Source of the DNA: Lepus europaeus
Lineage: Eukaryota; Chordata; Mammalia; Lagomorpha; Leporidae
Direction: 5' to 3'
Length of the DNA stretch: 64,000 bases
NCBI RefSeq assembly: GCF_033115175.1
Contig: NC_084837.1
Span: 6,400,266-6,464,265 of the forward strand
Below the pieces are notes generated by a model. The model was given only the letters and a program-made list of their open reading frames with translations. It was not told the origin of the DNA and ran no database searches. The translations under genes and the position numbers were made by a program. This document shows positions 57,050-64,000 of the stretch, in pieces (position 1 is the first letter of the stretch; each line of letters opens with the position of its first letter).

Positions 57050-57750
57050 AAAAACAGCTCAGCAGATACTTGGGCTCATTCATTTCAATGATGGCATCTG
57101 CAGTTTATGGAGCGGCTATAGAGCAGCAATATATCGGCGTTGACTACATGCCATAAAACACATCAGTGCAGCCGGGGCCCGAATTATTATACACAAACAA
57201 TAAATCCATCCTGTTAACAGGATAAATATGATAACTGTTGATAATGCTGGAAAGTGGCAGAATGTGATCCCTAAGTAAATAGTTCTGCGTTCTTAAGAAA
57301 CAAAGATTACTTAAGCTTTTAGTGCCTCCCATGACTTCCGTTCTCTTATCTGTAGTTGAATTAAAAGACAGATTGTGGCCTTGAAAGCATCTATGCTAAT
57401 CACTGTTTGTGAGTCTAATAAAAGACATCAGTCCAGCCATTTATTTGTGAAAATGAAATTTTCATATTGTGAAGGTCAGTTTTAGTTGAAGTAATATAAT
57501 CAGCTAAAGTCAAGGTTCTTTTGTCATTAAAACTGCTCATGGAGCAAATCTTTGGTATTGTATCCTTCACCTTGAATCCTGTCCTGTTTGTAAGAAAAAT
57601 AGCAAATACATGCCACAACACGATGATGCTGCAGTCTCCAAGGCTTTGCGTTTTCTCTAGGAGACAGTTATACAAACAGATGGAAAATCTCTTATCAAAC
57701 ATTGTTAAATGCAACCCATCTGATAAAATACACTTGAATGTGTGCAGGGA
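57050..57750. other. Candidate conserved non-coding block
   Basis: 700 bases without any repeat, with retained CpGs in AT-rich DNA (ATATCGGCGTTGAC, GGAGCGGCTATAG) and many homeodomain/POU/GATA-like words (CAGGATAAATATGATAACTG, CTATGCTAATCAC). Inference from texture only. Confidence 0.35.
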
Positions 57751-58200
57751 GTTAGCATTTTCTCAACCATCATCTCATTCTGTCCTTTAAGAAATGGAAC
57801 ATTTTTCCACTATGGTTTACATCAGGAGTTACAGTTAATAAGGGCTTTGGGGTGGCGTGTCAGAGAAACTCATTTCACGCATGCTTGGTATACAGGAAGA
57901 TGTGTACTAGGTATCATATTCTTCTGTGTGCAAAATCGTTCTGTGTTATACTGTACTGAAGGAGGAAGCAGACAAGCAGGTTAAAATTTTCTCAAAAACT
58001 CATCATTGTTTTTATTTCTCTCACTGCTGCTGCTTCTCCTCCTGCTTCTGCTTCACTGAGACCCAAAGCATCAACACCCATTAGAATTGCTGGTATCTTT
58101 TTCGAATATGACACTTTATTTTGCCATGTATGTAGAAGCTTAATTCAAGCAATCTGTATATAGGCATGGGTGGAGTTTATGTGTATATCAGCTACCTGAC
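57751..58200. other. Unique sequence, nothing recognised
   Basis: A (CTG/CTC)-like run lies at 58023-58053. Otherwise nothing is recognised. Confidence 0.4.
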
Positions 58201-58201
58201 A

Positions 58202-58318
58202 GGGACTTCAAAAAGTTCATGGGATATGAAATTAAAAATGAGCTTATTTGGGTGCAAAATATTGAAATTTGCATAGCTTTTACACAGCACACATCTTCCA
58301 TGAACTTTTTGAGGACCT
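58202..58318. mobile_element. Mariner-type MITE with terminal inverted repeats
   Basis: GGGACTTCAAAAAGTTCATGG (split across 58202-58222) is mirrored by the reverse complement at 58298-58318 with three mismatches in 21. The internal ~75 bases are AT-rich and noncoding. ACTTCAAAAAGTTCATGG-type ends are typical of mammalian mariner derivatives. Confidence 0.75.
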
Positions 58319-58571
58319 CCTCAAGTAAATTTGCTCTTTGAAGACTTTTAAATTAATTTTGCCAAAATATAATTTACACATAATAAAATCACCAATTTTG
58401 AGACAGTTTGATGGGCTTTGGTCAATGCATGCAATCATGCAATAGCCATGGCTATCATAATTTAGAATATTTCCATCTTACCAAAAATTTCCCTCATGTT
58501 CAGTAACTAATCTCTCCTTATGACCTGTAAAACCTTATGACCTGTAACAACCATTTTTAAAAATATAATAT
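58319..58571. other. Unique AT-rich sequence
   Basis: No family is recognised. Confidence 0.4.
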
Positions 58572-58897
58572 GGGGGCTGGCACTATGGCTTAGTGGGTCA
58601 AGCCTCTGCCTGCAGTGCTGACATCCCATATGGGCACCGGTTCGAGTCCTGGCTGCTCTATTTCCAATCCAGCTCTCTGCTATGGCCTGGGAAAGAAGTA
58701 GAAGATGGCCCAAGTCCTTGGACCCCTGCACTCTTGGAGGAAACTCCTGGCTCCTGGCACTGGATTGGTGCAGCTCCAGCCATTGTAGCCAACTGGGGAG
58801 TGAACCAGTGGATGGAAGACTCTCTCTCTCTCTCTTTCTCTGCATCTCCTTCTCTCTCTGTGTAGTTCTGACTTTCAAATAAATAAATAAATCTTTA
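58572..58897 (+). mobile_element. CSINE with intact Pol III boxes
   Basis: GGGGGCTGGCACTATGGCTT to CTTTCAAATAAATAAATAAA. The A box TGGCTTAGTGGG (58586-58597) and B box GGTTCGAGTCC (58639-58649) both fit the Pol III type 2 consensus. Duplication AAAATATAATAT / AAAATATATATAAT is low-complexity. Confidence 0.93.
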
Positions 58898-59177
58898 AAA
58901 TATATATAATACGCATTTTCATTGTGTTTACAAGTATATTTCATTACATATATACATATATATATATACACACATTTATTTAAAGATTGGGCAGTTACTG
59001 GAGTGGAGAATGGCCTTCTTCCACCCCCCGCCCCAAAACCTTTTATTTAAGGAACACAAACTTCATGCATTTCATAAATAAGCCTTTAGGAATATAGTGA
59101 TTCTACCGACTGTACCTGTCCTCTCATCCACATTCCCACCCTTCTTCCTCCTTCCTCTCTTATTCCCATTCTTATTT

Positions 59178-59446
59178 TTTTTAGATAATGAATAAATTTT
59201 ATTTATTATTTACTGTATGGCTCAATATTCAACTTAGCCTGAATGAAGTTTTACAGCATATCACATATTACGTTACAAAACTAATTTTCTTACAACTCAC
59301 ATTTACACTATTTTCATTATACACAGAGATTATATGGTTATAGTCTTTCTTTCTTTCTCTCTCTCTCTCTCTTTCTTCCTTTCCTTTCCTTTCCTTTCCT
59401 TTCCTTTCCTTTCCTTTCCTTTCCTTTCCTTTCCTTCTTCCCTCCC
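59178..59446 (-). mobile_element. Poly(A) retrocopy of unknown origin inside L1
   Basis: A 15-bp perfect duplication, TTCCCATTCTTATTT, lies at 59163-59177 and 59447-59461 and bounds 269 bases that interrupt the L1 3' UTR. On the minus strand the insert ends in AATAAATAAAA (59197-59207) 16 bases before an A run (59175-59182 as T). It is therefore a reverse-transcribed polyadenylated RNA. Its 5' end is a (GGAAA)n/(GA)n microsatellite. The ~165 bases of real sequence match nothing I recognise. Confidence 0.75.
59346..59436. repeat. (CTTT)n-(CT)n-(TTTCC)n compound microsatellite
   Basis: CTTT units, then CT units, then about 12 TTTCC units from 59377 to 59435. Pure enough to be length-variable. 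Confidence 0.9.
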
Positions 59447-62400
59447 TTCCCATTCTTATTTATAATAAGATCTATTTTCAATGAACTTTATACACATATG
59501 ATTAACTCTATACTAAGTAAAGAGTTCAACAAATTGTATGAAAAAAAATCTGTTGCTCAACAGTGGAGGCAAGAGCTGTTCAAACTTATTGCATCTCAAA
59601 GTGTCAATTTCACTTCTATAGATTGTCTTTTAGGTGCTCTATTAGTTATCACAGATCAGGGAGAACATATGGTATTTGTCCTTTTAGAACTGCCTTATTT
59701 CACTAAGTATGATGTTTTCCAATTTCATCCATTTTGTTGCAAATGACAGGATTTCATTTTCTTTTTACTGCCATGTAGTATTCCATGGTGTATATATCCC
59801 ATAATTTCTTTATTCAGTCTTCAGTTGATGGACATTTGGGTTGATTTCATATCTTAGCTGTTGTGAATTGAGCTGCAATAAACATGGGGGTATAGATCAT
59901 TCTTTCATATACCAATTTCATTTCCCTTGGATAAATTCCCAGGATTGAGATGGCTGGGCTATATGGTAGGTCTATATGCAGATTTATGAGTTATCTTTGT
60001 GCTCTCTTCTACAGTGGCTGGCCCAGTTTACATTCCCACCAACAGTGGATTAGGGTACCTTTTCCCCCACATCATCACCAGCATTTGTTATTTGTTGGAT
60101 TCTGTATGAAAGCCATTCTAACAGGGGTGAGGTGAAATTTCATTGTGGTTTTGATTTGCATTTCCATGATGGCTAGTGATTCTTAGCATTTTTCATATAT
60201 CTGTTGACCATTTAGATTTCCTCTTTTGAAAAGTGCCTGTTTAAGTTTTTTGCCCATTTATTAACTGGGTTGTTTGTTTTGTTGCGTTTCTTGATCTCTT
60301 TATATATTCTGGTTATTAATCTTTTAATCAGTTGCATAGTTTGCAAATAATTTCTTCCATTCTGTTGGTTGCCTCTTCACTTTGATGAGTGCTTCTTTAG
60401 CAGTGCAGAAGCTTCTCAATTTGATGTAATCCCATTTGTCAATTTTGGCTCTGATTGCCTGTGCCTCTGGAGTCTTTTCCAAGAACTCTTTGCCTCTGCC
60501 AGCGTCTTGTTCTCTGGTAATTCAATGGTATCATGTCATGGACTGAGGTCTTTGATCCATCTTGAGTGGATTTTTGTGTAAGGTGTAAGGTAGAAATCTT
60601 ATTTCATACTTCTGCATGTGGTGATACAATTTTCCCAGCACCACTTGTTGAAGAGACTGTCCTTACTCCAGTGATTTATTTTAGCTCCCTTCTCAAAGAT
60701 AAGTTGGTTGTAGATGTGTGGGTTGATTTTTGGCATTTCTATTCTGTTCCATTGGTCTACTCATCTCTGTTTGGATCAGTACCAGGATGTTTTGATTATA
60801 ACTGCTCTGTAAAATGTCTTGAAATGTGGTATTGTGGTGATCTGGCTTTGTTTTTTTGTATAAGATTGTGTTAGCTATTTGGGGTCTCCTGTCTTTTTAT
60901 ATAAATTTCAGCATCATTTTTTCTATATCTGAGAAGAATTTCCTTGGTGTTTTGATCAGTGTCAAATTGAATCTGTAAATTATTTTTGGTAATCTGGACA
61001 TTTTGATGATATTGATTTTTTCAATCCATGAACATGGAAGCTTTTTCCATTTTTGTGTCTTCTATTTCTTTCTTTAATGTTTTATAATTTTCATCATAGA
61101 GATCTTTGAAAACCTTGGTTAAATTTATTCAAAGGTATTTGATTACTTTGTGGCTATTATGAATGGAATTGATCTTAGAAGTTCTTTCTCAGCCATGGCA
61201 TTGTATGTGTATACAAAGGCTATTGATTTTTGAGTGTTGATTTTATATCCTGTCACTTTACCAAACTCTTCTATGAGTTCCAATAGTCTCTTAGTGAAGT
61301 CTTTTGAAATATATATATTCATATCATCTGCAAATAGGGATAGTTTGACTTCCTTCTTTCAAAATTTTATCACTTTAGTTTCTTTTTCTTGCCTAATGGC
61401 TCTGGCTAAAACTTCCAGGACTACATTGACTAGCAATAGTGAGAGTGGGCATCATTGTGTGGTTCCAGATCTCAGAGGGAATGCTTCCAACTTTTCAACA
61501 TTTATGTTTATCATAAATTGCCTTGACTGTGTTCAGGATGGTTCGTGTATGCCCAATGTGCTTAAAGTTTTCATCATGAAAGCGTGTTGTATTTTATCAA
61601 ATGCTTTCTTTGCATATATTGAGATAATCATATGGTTTTTATTTTTCAATTTGTTAATGTGGTGTATCAAATTGATTTGTGAATGTGGAACCATCCCTGC
61701 ATACGTGGGATAAATCCCATTTGGTCCATGTCAATGATCTTTCTGATGTTTTGTTGCATTCGATTGGCTAGTATTTTGTTGAGGATTTTTCCATCCATGT
61801 TCATCAGAGAAATTGGTCTTCTCTTTCTCTGTTGTTTCTTTTTCAAGTTTAGGAATGAAGGTGATGCTGGCTTCATAGAAGGAGTTTGGGAGGATTCTCT
61901 TCCTTTCAATCATTTGAATAGCTTGAGAAGAATTGCAGTTAGTTCTTTTTTAAATATTCTGGTAGAATTCAGTGGTGAAGCAATCTGGCCCTGGGCTTTT
62001 CTTTGCTGGGAGGGTCTTATATTACTGATTCAGTTTCCTCCTTGGTTATTGGCTTGTTTAGATTTTCTATGTTTTCATGGCTCCATGAATCTACAGTACT
62101 GGTTTTTAGTTTTCTAATTTCGGCTTCTTCTTTTTTTTTTTTTTGGTCTGATTGTAAAATTAACAGAAATCTGTCTTCTAACTTTGACATTCTTTCTTCA
62201 TCCTCACCAAGTCTGTTTTTAAAGCTTTCCACAGTATTTTTAATTTGTTCTATTGAATCTTCATTTCCAATTTTTTGTTTTGATTTCTCTTTAAAATCTC
62301 AATTTTGTGGGAAAAATTTTTATTCATGTCATGTATGGATTTCTTTAGTCTGTGAATTTGCTTCTGATTACTTTTAAGTAATCCTAGGATCAATTTTTTG

Positions 62401-63580
62401 AATTGCATTTCTGGCAGTTCATTAATCTCCTTATCTAATATTGAAGTGTTGTGTTCTTTTGGGGGTGTCATATTGTCTTCCTTATTCTTATTTCTTGAAT
62501 TGCTGCATTTATTAGTAGGCATTTGTGGTAATACTTTTAAAAAAAATTTTCCCCTGTGATGGCTTTTTTCTTTGAACTATACCTCTGTGGCTTGTTGGAG
62601 TATCTGTTCTTTCAGTGAATACCCAGAGACATGTGCTGGTTTTGGTCAGGAAGCTCTGTTCAGTGTTCCAGGATGAGGGAATGCTCAAGGTGACACCCAA
62701 ATTGGGTGTGGTAAATCTCCTCTCTCTTTTTCTTTTAAATCAGAGGGGAGGTTTGTTTTCTCTGTTGGCATATTCTCACACTTACTCCTCTCCTCAGAGG
62801 AGACCAATGGCTAGGCAATAGCCCTAGTGGGTACAATATTCATCTGAGCTCTCACAAGAACCACAAAAGGATCTATGCAGTCCTCGGAGTGAGCTCGGGT
62901 CATGCAGAAGTGATCCTCAACTGGGAATCAGGCAGCCCCAAATATCTGGAGCTGCCCACAGTGATTGCCCAAGGTCCCAGCAGCACCTCACACCCTCCCT
63001 CACAGCCAGTGTTTTCACAGTCCCAGCACACAAGGCTCACAGTCACAAGCATGCAGCCCTCTGTCAATTCTCCCAGCCAGACTCGGGTGTCTCCTCTTTC
63101 CTGGTTGCTGGTCATATGGACACGAGCTGGTACAGCTGTTACTTATATTCAAAATGGCACCCATCCTCTCAGTTGTAGGATGCCAGTGCCAGGTGGTCAG
63201 GGAGTGAGAAACGTGCCTCTCCCTTTTTATCCCCCTCTAGGTTGGCAAGTACACTGTCCCTGACAGGTACACTGTCTCCAAGCCAGACTCACACCAGGCT
63301 CTTCCTGCAGCTATACCACCAGTGGCTTGGGCTGCTACAGTTTGGTCTCACCTCACTCCAAAGCTGGTGCTGAGGTTCTCAGCTGTTGGGGTCCTGAGTT
63401 ATGTGCATCTACACCCTCCACATAGGTCCACAGTGTCCCTCTAGTTTGCATGGTGTTTCCTCTGTCATTTTCTCTCTAACTCTTCCCCAAGACTGCACTC
63501 TTTCCACTTTTTAAAAACTATCTTCCTCTAAACTAGAGCAGTAAGATTCCTCTCTATTCCACCATCTTCCTTTTCCTCTC

Positions 63581-63755
63581 ATTGTATATATTTAACCCAT
63601 GCTTTGGTACACATATAGTTAAATAATTACTATAGTCGAGCCAATAAACAGATTCATCGTTTCACATGATTACCTTTCTTTCTTGGACTTAAAACATTTA
63701 TTTTGCTATGAGCACTTAAAATCTACTTTCTTAGAAAATTTCCAGTAGACAATAA
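63581..63755. other. Unique AT-rich sequence
   Basis: No family is recognised. Confidence 0.4.
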
Positions 63756-63757
63756 TA

Positions 63758-63955
63758 ATGCAAATCCTGGGAGACAGCAGGTTGGGTCACTACCACATGT
63801 GGATTGATTCCCTGCTCCTAGTTTTGTCCTGGCCCAGCCTTGGCCATTGTGAACATTTGGAGAGTGGACCAATAGTTGAAAAGTCTCTGTCTCTCTCTCT
63901 CTTTCTCGATCTGTATGCATTTCAAATAAATAAAATAAATAAATTAAATTAAAAA
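63758..63955 (+). mobile_element. CSINE, 5'-truncated and diverged
   Basis: It starts in the body (about CCTGGGAGACAGCAGG), then CCAGCCTTGGCCATTGTGAA, CT tract (63885-63905), CATTTCAAATAAATAAAATA. The head is absent. Confidence 0.85.
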
Positions 63956-64000
63956 GTAAAAATAAATGCTTCCTCAGCATCCATTTCTGTTTGGCTGTCT

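Larger units (their letters stand above)
59033..63580 (-). mobile_element. Old L1, near full extent, internally deleted
   Basis: Read on the minus strand: 5' UTR (63580-62523, starting GAAAAGGAAGATGGTGGAAT), ORF1 N-terminal part (about 62522-62150), junction, ORF2 reverse-transcriptase region (62085 downward, with the PISLMN and GFIP words near 61830-61700), ORF2 distal part, and 3' UTR to 59033. The rest of ORF1 and the ORF2 endonuclease are missing. Frames are broken repeatedly. The plus-strand open frames 61234-61713, 61683-62117, 62003-62377 and 62889-63263 are antisense shadows. At 4.5 kb it is shorter than the usual 6-7 kb. Confidence 0.9.

Noticed and set aside
61234..62377. Large overlapping open frames on the plus strand (up to 159 codons)
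   Set aside because: They are antisense to the L1 ORF2/ORF1 region, whose sense strand carries reverse-transcriptase words.
62889..63263. 124-codon plus-strand open frame
   Set aside because: It lies antisense to the L1 5' UTR; the Ser/Pro-rich composition follows from base composition.
1..64000. Bacterial-type systems, CRISPR arrays, operons, phage or defence islands
   Set aside because: The SINE/LINE content and the absence of long frames show mammalian nuclear DNA; the regular repeats are microsatellites, a minisatellite and transposons.

Overview
The window is non-coding mammalian DNA, almost certainly from a lagomorph (rabbit or hare). The main evidence is about 36 copies of the tRNA-derived C SINE (CSINE), a family specific to lagomorphs. 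On the plus strand it has a head like GGGGCTGGCACTGTGG and ends in a CT-rich tract followed by CAAATAAATAAATCTT and an A tail. L1 3' ends carry the purine-rich 3' UTR that I associate with rabbit L1. I see no intact protein-coding gene, tRNA, rRNA, CRISPR array or CpG island. The open frames present are short and lie mostly inside SINEs, LINEs or simple repeats, so I call no CDS.

Layout. 1-11.8 kb is mostly unique, AT-rich sequence with an L1 tail, MIR and MER5-like relics, two SINEs and a ~41-bp-unit minisatellite (6.57-6.8 kb). 11.8-13.4 kb is a SINE/SINE/L1/SINE cluster. 16-19.6 kb holds SINEs and a ferritin light chain (FTL) processed pseudogene on the minus strand. The pseudogene still carries an iron-responsive-element hairpin, and a 45-bp inverted copy of its 3' end lies 1 kb away. 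21-25 kb is a retroelement cluster with two rabbit-type L1 3' ends (one looks like a fold-back plus 3'-transduction insertion) and an MLT1 LTR. 25-30.7 kb and 34.1-36.5 kb are repeat-poor and contain the best candidates for conserved regulatory DNA. 37-40 kb is an ancient L2 split by a MER2/Tigger element and SINEs. 40.5-48.5 kb is SINE-dense and hides an unclassified ~150-bp repeat present twice in opposite orientation. 50.4-51.9 kb is an L1 3' end with SINEs. 53-58 kb is largely unique. 59.0-63.6 kb is an old antisense L1 with an internal deletion joining ORF1 to ORF2 and a separate poly(A) retrocopy inserted in its 3' UTR.

Nothing here works as a gene set or operon. The window reads as a gene desert or a large intron whose content records successive retrotransposition, with a few repeat-free islands that may be enhancers. 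Repeat family names rest on recognition from memory; boundaries are by eye and usually good to 5-30 bp. No conservation, expression or database data were available.
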